A stretch of 64,000 nt of DNA. It comes from Gonocerus acuteangulatus (lineage: Eukaryota; Arthropoda; Insecta; Hemiptera; Coreidae). How positions within the stretch are numbered: the first letter of the stretch is position 1; the number at the start of each line of letters is the position of its first letter. Shown here piece by piece: positions 49,440 through 61,310 of this stretch. The notes under the pieces are model-generated. The model was given only the letters and a program-made list of their open reading frames with translations, searched no databases and was not told the DNA's origin. Made by a program: the position numbers and the translations under genes. The stretch lies in the NCBI GenBank assembly GCA_946811695.1, contig OX328128.1, positions 29,559,457 to 29,623,456 on the forward strand, in the 5' to 3' direction.

Positions 49440-50010
49440 TATTGAATAAATGTTTTATTCAATAATCATTCAAAATAAATGTTTATTGAATAAGAATTTA
49501 TTCATTGAATTCGTTGAAGTTATTCGTGCACTGATTTATATGTTATTCTATGAATAACAGGTTTGGCTCATTATTCAATAAATTTTTATTAATCAACAAT
49601 TTATTCAGTCATTCATTGACTGATTTTAACATTAGAAATAATGTGGTTCATGGAACAGCAAACTCAGATTCTTTAAGTTCAGTAAACAATATAACTTAAA
49701 TCAATAATTTACATTAAAAGTTGGAAAACGTTGAATGAACTTAGTAATTTTTACTAGAAACGATTGTTAAAATAAATCACTTGTATTTAACGAAAAATTT
49801 CAGCCAAATAAATGAATTTCAGTCAAAAAATTGTTTCATTGTAATATATAACTTTTATTCAATAACAATTTTCATTGAATAAATCATTTTTATTCAATAC
49901 AACTTTTCTTTCAATAATGAAAACCGTTACGTTATTCATTGAATTGACTGAATAATGAATGAAAAATTATTCATTATTTAGAATGAAATTACAGATTTAT
50001 TCGTTATTCA
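49440..50010. repeat. ATTCAATGAAT/TTATTCAATA-rich repeat region
   Basis: TTATTCAATAA, TTCATTGAAT and their complements recur at irregular spacing, giving overlapping short hairpins (e.g. ATTGAATAAATG/TTTTATTCAATAA at 49440-49475). The pattern is like the interior of some MITEs, but I could not fix ends or a target duplication. Confidence 0.5.
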
Positions 50011-50925
50011 TTTTCAAACATATCTTCACTAAATGCCGTGTCTACGAGAAGAAAAGGTATCTATTTTACATCACCGGTAATTTGAGTGACGATGTGAGTG
50101 ACTTAAATTAAAAATTTCTGTTACTTATTTAATATCAACAGAACTCCTGAAAACACTATAATATACATGTTTTAAAACTTCAATAAAAAATAATATAACA
50201 TTTTGAAACATTAAAATTAATGATCAGAATAAATAAAATTAAAGTTAAATAAGAGTTGTTTAAAAATTTACCTATTTCATTTATAATATGAAATGCATAA
50301 TTCTATAATCTGTAGCGTTATTAATCTATATTTAAAAAACAAAAAAAAAAAATAAATAAAAAAAAAATCCGTAATGAATAAAAAAAAAAAAAACGCTATC
50401 ACAACATAAAATGCCATGAAAAAGCACGACGCGTCTAGTTCCTTGAAAACTAAAATTGCCTTATATTTTGAAAACATACCCTCCTATTAGCAAAATAAAC
50501 CAAATTGGAGGAAAGTGGTCATCCCGTGAAAATTGTTAAACAAAAATACCGAACGATATTTATTTTGAATATCATATCATTTGTGGGATTGTGTTGGATA
50601 AATCCCAAGATACTATAAAGTGCCTCCATTCAGAGATGACAGATGGTCCATCTACGGGGCTCATTAATTCCCATTCATTCCTGCAAATAAAACAAAATGG
50701 AAGAAAATGAGCCACTCAACAGCTGAGCCATTCGAGTCTCATTTCGCCCACCGCGTCGTCAATCATCCATTCATACAGCATCAAACTAGACTACCTTCTC
50801 CAAAATTAACGAGTCGTCCTACTTAAATACGTTACTATTTCATTCAATATGCATTTTAAACATTATAAATAATTTGAGTTCCTTTGAAAAAAAATTAGAG
50901 GGTCTAAATGACAGAAAAATGTTTC
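50011..50925. other. Non-coding stretch
   Basis: A-rich runs at 50340-50395; no gene recognised. Confidence 0.5.
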
Positions 50926-51108
50926 TTTTTTTTTTTTTTTTTTTTTTTCGTACTTAACGGTGCATCAACAATCGGGCTATTAAAGCCGAGCTATCTATAG
51001 GTAGCCGCCCTTTTATAATGCTGAATTCATGTACTTGCCAAGCCCGACGTTGCTTAACTAAGGTGATCAACGGGAACCTGTGCACTGAACGTGGCTATAG
51101 CCGTTGGC
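50926..51108 (-). mobile_element. 5S rRNA-derived SINE (SINE3 type)
   Basis: On the minus strand it starts at 51108 with GCCAACGGCTATAGCCACGT, the 5' end of 5S rRNA. It continues GATCACCTTAGTTAAGCAAC and GTCGGGCTTGGCAAGTAC, matching 5S through the box A part of its internal promoter. Similarity ends near nucleotide 85; the box C region is replaced by a SINE body. The tail TTGATGCACCGTTAAG resembles the tail of the tRNA-derived SINE. A 23-base poly-A (poly-T on plus, 50926-50948) ends it. Confidence 0.85.
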
Positions 51109-51510
51109 AAAAGCCAATGTTCTCCTCAAGAGGAGCGTAGAGGACAATGTTATAAAAAAAGGGTTTCTATAAGTTTTTGGGATAGCTATATCTGAATCCG
51201 GTGGACAATTGATTAGGATCTGCATCATTTCGAGATCAACCGAACAGAATCAATAGGGAAGACAATAAAACACGGTTTCTTTATATTTTTGGGCTAGCTG
51301 AATCCGTATCCAGTGCGCGGGTTGATCAAAATCAGCATCATTTCAAGGTCAACCGTACAGAATCAATAGACAATACAATAAAGCATGGTTTATTTACGAT
51401 AATGGAATAATTTTTATAAATTATTGACCCTGCAGGTTATTGAAAAGCACAACACTATATTTCTTATAGGAATCGCCTTGACGTCATTAAAATACCTTCA
51501 AGATATAGAT
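51109..51510. other. Non-coding stretch with a local duplication
   Basis: A segment near 51158-51265 recurs at 51272-51390 (GGTTTCTWTAWRTTTTTGGG, GATCARMATCWGCATCATTTC, TCAACCG.ACAGAATCAATAG). This is an imperfect tandem repeat of about 114-119 bp. Confidence 0.65.
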
Positions 51511-52744
51511 AAAAGTCCGTCACGCAGGAGCTGCATAACTAAGCACTTTCCTCAGAATTTGGGTAGTGTAGATTGCTTTCCAGAACAATTTGCTTAAAAT
51601 ATCCTACATAAATAAAATAAAAACATGAATAGTTCTCTTTTAAATTTGTAATGAGTAGCTGATCAATTAATAATTTGCTTCCAGAGTTATGTTTACACAT
51701 GGTACCTATTACACTTCGTAATAAATACAAAAAACCTCATATTATCGTATTTTGATCTAACGCAGGAACAGGATACAGTCACTCTAGTGGTAGAAAGCGC
51801 TCCTTGCGGCGGCTTTGTGAACCAACGTCTGACTGGCTTTTCTATTGAAATATATTACAAATTAAACCCCCGCTTTCCGATTGACCGATTCAGCTCATTT
51901 CTACAACACTTCTTTCTCATGAGTTACCCACGACGTATACCGCGTTTCGTTACAATACAGCAGAAATTACGACCGGTATGAGTATATTAAGAATTTGGGT
52001 CAGGAGTAAACCCCCCCTTCTAATGATCCGATTTAGTTTATTTTTACAACACATATTTACCTGTAGATTACCACTACGAATGCCGAGTTTCGTCGAAATA
52101 TACCAAAAATCACTGCTGGTAGTGGCGAATTGGTATTGTGGGTCCGGAGTAAACCCCCCTCCTAATGAACCGATTTAGTTTATTTTTACAACAGTTATTT
52201 ACCTGTGGATTACCACTACGAATACCGAGTTCCGTTGAAATATACCAAAAATCACGGCTGGTAGTGGCGAATTGGTATTGTGGGTCAGGAGTAAACCCCT
52301 CCTTCTAATGAACCGATTTAGTTCATTTTTATATCTCACTTTTCTCTCTATATTACCACTACGAATACCAAGTTTCGTTGAAATATAACAAATATTACGG
52401 CTGACATAGTCAAATTAGTGTTTTGGGTTCGGGGTAAACCCCCCCTTCCGATGGACCGACTTTGGTGGTTAACGAACTCGTTCAATCGTTTGCTAATTGA
52501 ATGCTATATACCAAGTTTCGTGACGAAAAAACAAAAAATCTGGCCGCTATCGTGTTAACAGACACATATATATGTATATATATATGCATATATATATATA
52601 TATATATATAGATATATATAAATTTTAACGGGGGTCATTTTCGGTGTCTACTAGGTAGGATCGATAAAGATTTGAAGAAATTTTTCAAAAATTCCGTCAT
52701 GAGTCCAACCTCAATAGCTACTTTCCTTCGGAGGAAAGTGCTAA
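51511..52744 (+). mobile_element. HINE-like element, diverged subfamily with 143-bp tandem core
   Basis: The 5' end AAAAGTCCGTCACGCAGGAG matches the main family's terminus. The core is the tandem array at 51860-52440. It is followed by GTTAACGAACTCG, a (TA)n array (52566-52618) and a terminal stem-loop (ACTTTCC-TTC-GGAGGAAAGT) ending in GTGCTAA. It has the same order of parts as the main family but different core sequence. Confidence 0.75.
51860..52440 (+). repeat. Tandem array, 143-bp unit, about four copies
   Basis: GGGTCAGGAGTAAACCCC-type starts occur at 51997, 52140, 52282 and 52425 (spacing 143, 142, 143). A diverged earlier unit begins near 51862. Each unit contains CCGATTTAGTTTATTTTTA, ATTACCACTACGAATRCC and GAAATATACCAAAAATCAC. 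Confidence 0.93.
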
Positions 52745-52974
52745 AATGTACATTGCACAAACTAGCAGCAAATCATGCATAAAAATGGATATGGTTTGGA
52801 TTTCCACAGGGGATGGCGTTTTTTTTCGGAAATCTTGTAATTTTTCTCTAAAGAGGACTACTCATTTTGATCATAAACACGTCATTTAGGAAAACAATTA
52901 TGCATTAGTTTTTATAAAGTGTAAATTTATTGTATATCTATGTAATTTACATTACTCTTTTACATCAATAATAC

Positions 52975-53434
52975 GGGTCTTGTTTAGAACAGGCCGCCAG
53001 TGATTTTATCTAGTAACAGTTACTTATTGATAAATAAAAAAATATGGGTTAAAGGAACATATTATTTATTTAATAAACATTTTTTGCACATAACCAAAAA
53101 CATTATCATACTTTTAATCAGATCCTCCAAGTACATCTGGAGGCCAAAATTCTACTATGTCCTTAAGGATTTTATCAAAAACATCTTCATTTGAGTTTCT
53201 CTGCCTCCACATGTACTCACATAAATAGGAGTCTATCATAGAGCGATGTGTCCCACATTCCTTTTTGTTTCTCCTTTTGGCCTTCGCCCACATAGACTCA
53301 ACTCTTTGAGTGTGAACACCGGACCTTTGATCAACGAAATTTTTGGAGTGATTTACAGTAAAATGCCTGTAATTTAGTAACAGTTACTAAATATCATTAT
53401 AAAATCACTGGCGGGCCTGTTCTAAACAAGACCC
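52975..53434. mobile_element. Merlin-family DNA transposon, internally deleted
   Basis: 460 bp with inverted termini of about 34 bp (GGGTCTTGTTTAGAACAGGC at both ends). It is flanked by the exact 8-bp duplication AATAATAC (52967-52974, 53435-53442). The TSD length, GG-type ends and the transposase fragment inside all fit Merlin. The 5' part of the transposase gene is gone. Confidence 0.92.
53114..53383 (-). pseudogene. Merlin (IS1595/ISXO2-like) transposase, C-terminal 89 residues
   Basis: Open without interruption to TAA at 53114-53116. It reads NYRHFTVNHSKNFVD, then GVHTQRVESMWAKAKRRNKK, GTHRSMIDSYLCEYMWRQR and DVFDKILKDIVEF. VNHS.NFVD and G.HTQ..ES.W are the signature of the DDE domain in Merlin and ISXO2-like transposases. 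The Glu in HTQRVESMW is the expected last catalytic acid. No start codon, and the first two catalytic Asp residues lie in the deleted part, so it cannot act alone. The lack of disabling mutations suggests a young copy. Confidence 0.9.
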
Positions 53435-53442
53435 AATAATAC

Positions 53443-54237
53443 TGCTCAGGAATGATTTAAAATCCATTCCCGCCAAAGTTTATTATTTTGCAATATACTC
53501 TATTCTGAGTATCACGCAACTCACCAGCGATGGGTATTTATTATAAAAACACACTAAGATGAAAAAAGTCGAGTAAGTTGTAGGTACTTCTATAATGATG
53601 TTTTTAATAATATTAAAGGTTATTCTGAATAAATTCTCTCATTAAAACAAAGCGTAATGAAATTAACCCGGTAATTTAATCATAAGGTAAGAAAAAAGCT
53701 CGGAAGAAACTGCACTTAGAGATGGTAGGGAAGAGAAAGAAAATTAAGAAAAGAAAAGAGCAGAGTGGGGCTTAGTACAGAAGCGGAGGGTACGCCAGGA
53801 AATTGGATGCTCAATTAGAAGGTACAATGTGGTTGGCTCAGTATAAAACCTTCTTGCAGGTAAAGGGTTAATGTGCAAGATTTCTTCTGGCAATAATCCT
53901 ACTATTTATATGGTTCTGCTTTAATTCTACGTATATATTTATAATCATAGGCTAACATAAAAATACTAACACTAAAAAAATGTCTGAATTTTAATACGCA
54001 ATTGAAAAACGTATAAAAAAAGTCCACGTCGCAGCAACTGCGTTTCTGCGAAAATGTAGATTTTCTTTCAGCTAGCATTAGGTTTATTATAGAAGCAATA
54101 CAAAAAAAAAAAATCAAACATGAATTCTGATCAAAAGATGCCGGATAGTTTTCCAGGGAAATGATACCTTTAATGTATCCTGTATTTATTTGAAAGATTC
54201 TCTGCCTTTAGTAATGTAATGGACTCAGCTTCGTTAC
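53443..54237. other. Non-coding stretch
   Basis: A weak HINE 5'-end echo lies at about 54020-54045 (AAAGTCCACGTCGCAGCAAC). Otherwise nothing recognised. Confidence 0.5.
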
Positions 54238-57200
54238 AAAAAAAAGTCCAACTCGCGTTTCGAAAAAGGAACTGCATCATCTTAGCGCGGTTCCGTTCAT
54301 ATCCGTTTGTCATTTGAAAAGCTTAGAATAGAAACAAATAAGATTTGGTTCGGCCTTTGTTCAAAAGGGCTTTATGATTAATATTCAAAAGACGTCTTCG
54401 AATCTCTTTCTCTTGGCAAGCTATATTTCGAACAATGAATTGTTGTTCTTATTTTACTTAATCTGTTTTATTGTCAAATGCATTATCCAACTTTAAGCAA
54501 TTAAAAAATAACAAGGAATAAAAACAGACAAAAAGAACCGTTCGAATAAACGAAATCAATTACTTCAAAGTTTAAGCACTTATTTCTCCAATTGACATCG
54601 CTTATTCAAAGCTTTCTTCAGAACCTTTTTGTAGACCATTTAGTAAGCTTTCGAATGGTAACCTTTCGCTTCCCAAGATTTTCTATCGTTTTCGAGATAT
54701 TAATGAAAGTATACGAAGTTCCCAAAACTTTTCATTATTTCTAGCAACAGAAAATTGGTCTAATTTTAACTATCCTGTTTTACACACAAATACATTTTCC
54801 TAACATAAGAAATTACAAAAATAAAAATCAATAAAAAAACTAAGGGAAAGAGACAAAAATTACAAAAAGAACGACAAAACCCGTTCATGAGAATTAAACA
54901 TACGTATTTGAAGTTTTAAGCACTTATTTCTTCGATTGACATCACCTAATCAAAAATTGTTTCAGAATCTTTTTTGTAGAGACTTTAGAAAGCTTTCAAA
55001 TAGTTTCTATCCACTTATGAAAATTTCCCAACCGTGTTCGAGATATTAATGAAAGTATAGAAAAACTATTAGATAGACTAACATGAATAGTTTTGGTAAT
55101 GAAAGTTACCAAAACTATTCATGTCTGTTCATAAAATATTTTATTCTAACCCTTACTTAACTCCAAACGTAACCAAAAGTTTAACATGTTAGTTTTGATG
55201 AAATTCAAACATGCAAAAAATGTTTCAACTCAAATCTCATGATTGTAAGTACCCAAACCAAAAAAAGTCCAACTCGCAGGAACTGCGTCATCTTAGCGCG
55301 GTTCCATTCATATCCCTAGTGTTATTTTGTAGACTTAGAATAGAAACAGTTATTACTTTGTTTGGATCATTCCTAATGTAAACAAATATGAAAAAAAAAA
55401 AACAAGATTTTCGGCTAGGGATGAAACTATCCTAAGCAGAAGTTACTCTTTCTGCCGTCCCAAGTTTCGGTCTACGAAGACTCTTCTACGAATATATTTC
55501 TAATTTACTTAACTTGCAGTGCTAACATATCCATTTTACTTTTAAATGCAATTAAACAAAATAAAATTGTACATGAAAATGAGAAAGTAGTGTTATTTTT
55601 TATTGAACTACGGCCACATTCAACCACAAAATATAATTATATTTCTAGTATAGCATTTGGCTGCATGACTTCCTACAGGTAACTGTCAGCTGTCCTAGAA
55701 TGCTTGATGAGAACAATGAATCTTGATTTATGAAGTGCAATAAAAGCCTACCTGAACCGGCCTACTACCTGGACCCGGACTGACCCTACACGGAGAATAT
55801 TTACGTTTTCAGTTCTGTTACAGGTTCAAAGAATTTGTATTTATTCCCCTGTTTTATTGAGAAATACATCCTCCTCCTAGAAGCAATAACAAAATAACAA
55901 GAAATAAAAACAGACAAAAAGAACCGTATAAATAAACGAAATCAATTATCGTTTATCAAACTTCTAAGTTATATGTACTTATTTCTCCGTTTGACATCGC
56001 CTAATCAAAACTTTCTTCAGAATCTGTTTTCTAGAGCATTTAGTAAGCTTTCGAATGATAACCATCCGTTTACCAAGATTCTCAACCGTTTTCGAGATAT
56101 TAAGGAAAGTATACGAAGTTTCCAAAGCTTTTCATCTCTATTAATAAATTATTTTAATTTAACCCTTCCTTAACTCCAAACGTAAGTAAATTTTCAGCAT
56201 ACTAGTTTTGATGAAATTAGAACATGCAGAAAATGTTTCAACTGAATCCCATAATTCGAAGTACCAAAATCAAAGACAAAAAGAACCCTTCGAATAAACA
56301 AAATCAATTACTTCAAAGTTTAAGCACTTATTTATCCGATTGACATCGCTTATTCAAAACTTTCTTTAGAACCTTTTTTGTAGAACATTTAGTAAGCTTT
56401 CGAATGGTAACCTTTCGCTTCCCAAGATTGTCAACGGTTTTCGAGATACTAACGAAAGTATAAAAGGTTACCAAAACTTTTCTTGTCTGTAAATAAAATA
56501 TTTTATTCTAACCCTTCCTTTACTCCAAACGTAACCAAAATTTCAACATATTAGTGTTGATAAAATTCGAACTTGCAGAAAATGTTTCAACTGAATCCCA
56601 TAATTCTAAGTACCAAAATCAAAGACAAAAAGAACAGTTCGAATAAGCGAAATCAATTACTTTTTTAAAGTTTTAAGCACTTATTTCTCCGATTGACATC
56701 GCTTATTCAAAACTTTCTTTAGAACCTTTCTTGTAGACCATTTAGTAAGCTTTCGAATGGTAACCTTTCGCTTCCCAAGATTTTCAACCGTTTTCGAGAT
56801 ATTATGAAATTATAAGAAGTTCCCAAAACTTTTTATTATTTCTGACAACAGAAAATTGGTCTCATTTTACCTATCCAGTTTTACACACACATACATTTTC
56901 CTTACTAATACAACATAAGAAATTACAAAAATAAAAAGCAATAAAAACCAAGGGAAAGAGACAAAAATTACAAAAAGAACGACAAAAACCCGTTCATAAG
57001 AACAAAACAGACGTATTTGAAGTTTTAAGCACTTATTTCTCCGATTGACATAACCTAATCAAAAATAGTTTCAGAATCATTTTTGTAGAGAATTTAGTAA
57101 GCTTTCAAATAGTTTCAATTCACATACCACGATTTCCCAACCGTGTTCGAGATATTAATGAAAGTATACGAAGTTTCCAGAACTTTTCATGACTGTTCAT

Positions 57201-57789
57201 AAAATATTTTATTCTAACCCTTCCTTAACTCCAAACGTAGCATAACTTTCAACATATTAGTTTTAATGAAAGTAGAACATGCAGATAATGTTTCAACTGA
57301 ATCCCGTTATTCTAAGTACCCAAACCAAAAACGGTATTCAAAAACTATTTTTCCAATTTTCTCGACAAAGGTTAAAGCTATCGCCTTGAAAATGGTTTCA
57401 TTCGTTTTCCTAGCCCAAGAAGCCTATAAAACGAGTACTTACAAGCTTATGAACTCAAAAACGTAAGCGTTACGATTTTTTATGCGCGAATTTCGCCCCA
57501 AACGCCATCTTCCAGTGGGCGGATTTTGCTGGTTAACGAACTTGACCTTTCAAATTGGACGATAGATTTTTGTACCAAATTTCATCAAAATCGGACCATT
57601 CGTCTTCTACCTAGAGAGCGAACAGACAAATATATATATATATATATATACAAATTTGAACCACCGTTATTTTCGGTTTCTAGGGGTTCTGAAACGCGAA
57701 ATTTTCTAGTCGGCACTTCCGGATTGTTTCATTGTATCAACCTTATAAGCGGGGTTCCTCCCTATGGGGGAGGGACGAACCGCGCTAAA
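54238..57789 (+). mobile_element. Tandem/nested HINE copies with 345-bp core units
   Basis: 5' ends occur at 54240 (AAAAAGTCCAACTCGCG, with a 13-base insertion) and 55262 (AAAGTCCAACTCGCAGGAAC). Core units are marked by AAGCACTTATTT at 54574, 54918, 56323, 56675 and 57027, so the unit is about 345-352 bp. The array ends in the conserved block, a short (TA)n at 57630-57650, and the stem-loop with GCGCTAA at about 57788. The first 5' end has no 3' end of its own. Confidence 0.82.
55081..55124. repeat. Perfect hairpin in HINE core
   Basis: 19-bp arms (ACATGAATAGTTTTGGTAA) around a 6-base loop. Other copies have only the right arm, so the left arm is a local inverted duplication. Confidence 0.93.
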
Positions 57790-58564
57790 ACGTTATTCAG
57801 CAACTATTTTTCCAATTTTCTCGAAAAAGGTTGAAGCTTTCGCTTTAAAAATGGTGTCATTCGTTTTCCTAGGCCAAGAAGCCTATAAAACAAGTACTTA
57901 TAAGCATATGAACTCAAAAACGTAAGCGTTACGATTTTTTTTTACGCGAATTTCGCCCCAAACGCCATCTTCCAGTGGGCGGATTTTGCTGGTTAACGAA
58001 CTTGACCTTTCAAATTGGACGACGGATTTTTGTACCAAATTTCATGAAAATTGGACCATTTCTCTCTGAGCTACGCCGCGAACAGACATATATATATATA
58101 TATATATATATATTTTTAGATGGAACGGCATTTTTCTCCAGCGGTGGTACTCCTCCTCACTTCTTCCCGGAATATTTCGATGGATTCATCTCCATCTTCT
58201 TCAGCCAGGTACTTGTTTCTTCCTCGGTGGTAGCCAAGGGAACCGAGGAAGAAACAAGTACCTGGCTGAAGAAGATGGAGATGAATCCATCGAAATATTC
58301 CGGGAAGAAGTGAGGAGGAGTACCACCGCTGGAGAAAAATGCCGTTCCATCTAAAAATACTATCCCAGCGACGAAAAATAACATCAAATATATATATATA
58401 AATAAATAAATATATATATATATACAAATTTGAACCACTGTCATTTTCGGTCTCTAGGGGTTCTGAAACGCAAAATTTTCTAATCGGCACTTCCGGATTG
58501 TTTCATGAGATCAACCTTAGAAGCGGGGTTCCTCCCTATGAAGGGAGGGAGGAACCGCGCTAAA
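57790..58564 (+). mobile_element. Partial HINE with a perfect palindrome in its TA core
   Basis: Starts directly after the preceding CTAA with core sequence (CAGCAACTATTTTTCC). It runs through the conserved block to (TA)n at 58088, the palindrome at 58111-58359, and a second TA/TAAA tract (58388-58424). It ends with the 3' block and stem-loop, with GCGCTAA near 58563. Confidence 0.8.
58111..58359. repeat. Perfect 249-bp palindrome, 118-bp arms, 13-base loop
   Basis: 58111-58228 is the exact reverse complement of 58242-58359 by my reading, with loop GGTAGCCAAGGGA. The protein read on either strand through each arm is therefore the same (ending MEMNPSKYSGKK). TA repeats lie on both sides. The arm sequence is related to 67-150. 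No known protein or RNA family recognised. Confidence 0.95.
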
Positions 58565-58572
58565 AACAAAAC

Positions 58573-58574
<2 letters not shown>

Positions 58575-58648
<74 letters not shown>
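58575..58648. repeat. (TA)n(TG)n compound microsatellite
   Basis: About 26 TA units followed by about 11 TG units, just beyond the HINE end. Confidence 0.97.
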
Positions 58649-58724
58649 TCTGATTCTGATAAATATAATGGGTAAAAAGCTTTCCCATCGTCTGGATACA
58701 AAAAATGTAACATAAAAAACGAAT

Positions 58725-58783
58725 GGCTTTTCATGTGAAATGTAATTTGTACATATACACACACATATTTCACATGAAAAGCC
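58725..58783. repeat. Hairpin, 17-bp arms
   Basis: GGCTTTTCATGTGAAAT at 58725-58741 and its exact reverse complement at 58767-58783. Confidence 0.9.
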
Positions 58784-61163
58784 TACTCGTTCAGTGTATG
58801 TTTTCTATAGATTACATTTTGACATAAACGTCGAGTACTCATCCCAGCGGAATATAAATTTAAATATTTTTTTCATTTATTAAATATTTCATCTATTAAA
58901 TATTTAATTAAATATTTCATTTCATTTTCCATACCCTTTAATTTTGTTACTGATCCTTAGCTTATTAGATTTATTATTTTATTTATTATATTTTATATAA
59001 ATTCTTTTAGGGCAGATCACCATTGCTGTGCAGCTCTTAAAGTAAAATAAAATAAAAAATAAATATTTTTTTTGTAGGAGAATTATCTGGTTTTCCTTTT
59101 GATGAATATTTTCTTTTTTTTTTACTTCCACTTCTTTAAACGCAAACAACATTTATATATGTTAGCCCACATTTTCTTAGATATAAATACAGAATATTTT
59201 ATTTCGAGTCTTATTATTATACAAAAATTCAAAACAAAGCTACAAATATGTTTTAAAAACAAACATTCTCAGTCCCTAACCCTACGAGGAGTTGAAACTC
59301 CGTCGACCCTAGAATAAAAATGAACATGTATGACACAGCAAAAACAAAAAATCAAATATACATATTAGTTGACAAAACACCTCTTGCAATTCAGGCTAGT
59401 TGCCGAGAACTGAATCCAATATCAGCGATTGGTTTTAAACTGGACTCAGAAAAACACAAACTTTTGATATATTGTTTTTTTATATTTTCAACCCATTTTA
59501 GAGATGAAAAACCACCGGCATCAGATCCCGGTCCAATATTCTCTTCTCTTTTTTTTTTTTTTTGTGGATATTTGCTTATATTTTGTGGCACGGAGCAAAT
59601 AATCCCACAGGCTCATTTTTAATAATTTTGCAAATTCGTATGGAACAATTGTTAAAATAGCATTTTGTGTACGACTTTTAGCGCGTTTCATCCACCCTTC
59701 ACGCGGAGGAAACCTCCTCTTGACGTCAATGCTGACGCAATGACGCAATTCTGAATGTGGCAATGAGAAATATGCTGAAGGTTGAAAGAAATGTATCAAA
59801 AAAATCGTTCATGATTTCAAACTCTACGCCTCTTCGTAACGTGCCAACATACTAGAAAATTAAAATTTACCCGCTCCTATCAACTCATTAATACATCAGA
59901 AAGACTACACATTTACAATGCTTGTTAAATCGCAAAATTTCATCAGTTCTATAGTACTCGTAGAAAGGCCAGATAAGCTGTAATCAGTGTAGGGCATATT
60001 GTAATTGAATTAAGCATTACGATTACATTTTATTTGTAGTTCATGGATTAGAATTACATCAAGAGTAATAATTCAATTAAAACGTGAATTATCATTACAT
60101 TGTAATCCTGTAATGTAATTGAAGCGCTAATTATGTAATTCAAATATCAATTACCAAGAATTGTAATTGTAAAAGTAACTAGGTTGTCACTAAACACTTG
60201 TTGGGCTGAGGTGGTAAGTGACAATTGCATAGTTGAATCGCGAAGGAGCTTACTTGTCACATAGTAATTCAATTGTACTTTCAGCGTTTACTAATACTGT
60301 TCACTAAGCGCATGTTGTTTAGACGTAGGTACAAAAGGTTGGGTGACAAGCAGTCGTGCAAACTAGGCCTAAAAGAGCCGAATCTTGACGAAGATACCCG
60401 AGCACATGCTAAGAAAAAGGAAAGTGACTCCCCCTTTTACATTCGATTATAAGGCAGTACTTACTTCCGACTAATCTTCTTCAGCCATAGTAAATTTTCT
60501 CTATCCAATTAGCCTTTGCGCTGGGATTTTTTTTTTTTCTTTTCCATTCTCCCTTTTTTTATTTTTATTTATTTTTGTTTTTATCTCTTTTCTTTCTTTT
60601 CCCCCAAGCTTTCACCAACAGAGCCTGTAATTCCATTACAGCATCAGAAGAAATCCCAGCGTTTCTTGTTTTCCCTCTTGAAGGAGTTCACAGACAGTAT
60701 TTAAATCGAATCTCGATGCTTTGTGTATCAGCATTACAGAAATGGAGGAAAACCTTGTTTGGATTCCTTCAGATAAATTACCAACTAGAATTCCTTCTCG
60801 CTTTGCAAATTTCGTTGCATTATTTAGACGACATCAATAGCTCTTGGAGCAAACATTAACTTAAATTTCGTTACATTGACTTTACAAATAAAATACAGTA
60901 CTTGTCTATGCATTAAACAAATTTCTACTCGGCCCTGGCTTAAAGCGTATCAAAAGAAATGTTGACCTCATTTGGGGAGTCTTTCAAAAGAAAATATTAA
61001 GAAAGACAGACAAAGGTATTTGTTTTTGTACGACTAACTGTCGTCTTAGGGGTCACGGATTTCAACGAACTGAAGAAAGTATACTTAGTGAAGCCATCAG
61101 CATTTTTAATGTTCAATATAGAGTTTTGTATAATTTAAAACGTTTAACACTAACACAAATGTG
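58784..61163. other. Non-coding stretch with a GTAATT-rich segment
   Basis: 59990-60180 is dense in TGTAATTG/CAATTAC motifs on both strands, with CAGTGTAGGGCAT near its left edge. It resembles a hAT MITE interior, but no target duplication was found. The 100-codon frame at 59320-59622 has no known domain. Confidence 0.5.
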
Positions 61164-61310
61164 ATGTTATGGGATGGTGGCTTTTCTTTAGAAAAAAGAA
61201 AAGGCATCAGCCCTATCCTGGCTAGAAAAGGGTGGTAACCGATAGATAACCCGTTATAAAATTCTTAGTTAGTAATAATTGACGTAAAAATTTGAATAAA
61301 TAAATGTGAT
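61164..61310 (+). mobile_element. tRNA-Ser/Leu-like SINE, 5'-truncated copy
   Basis: GGTGGCTTTTCTTTAGAAAA, GGCATCAGCCCTATCCTGGC, AAAAGGGTGGTAACC, GATAGATAACCCGT and an AATAAATAAATG tail, matching 13476-13640. Confidence 0.8.

Noticed and set aside
50949..51108. Possible genuine 5S rRNA gene
   Set aside because: Only about the first 85 bases match 5S. The rest, including the box C region, is replaced and a poly-A tail follows, so it is a SINE.
59320..59622. 100-codon plus frame beginning MNMYDTAKTK
   Set aside because: No recognisable domain, a poly-Phe run from a T tract, and no promoter or splice context.
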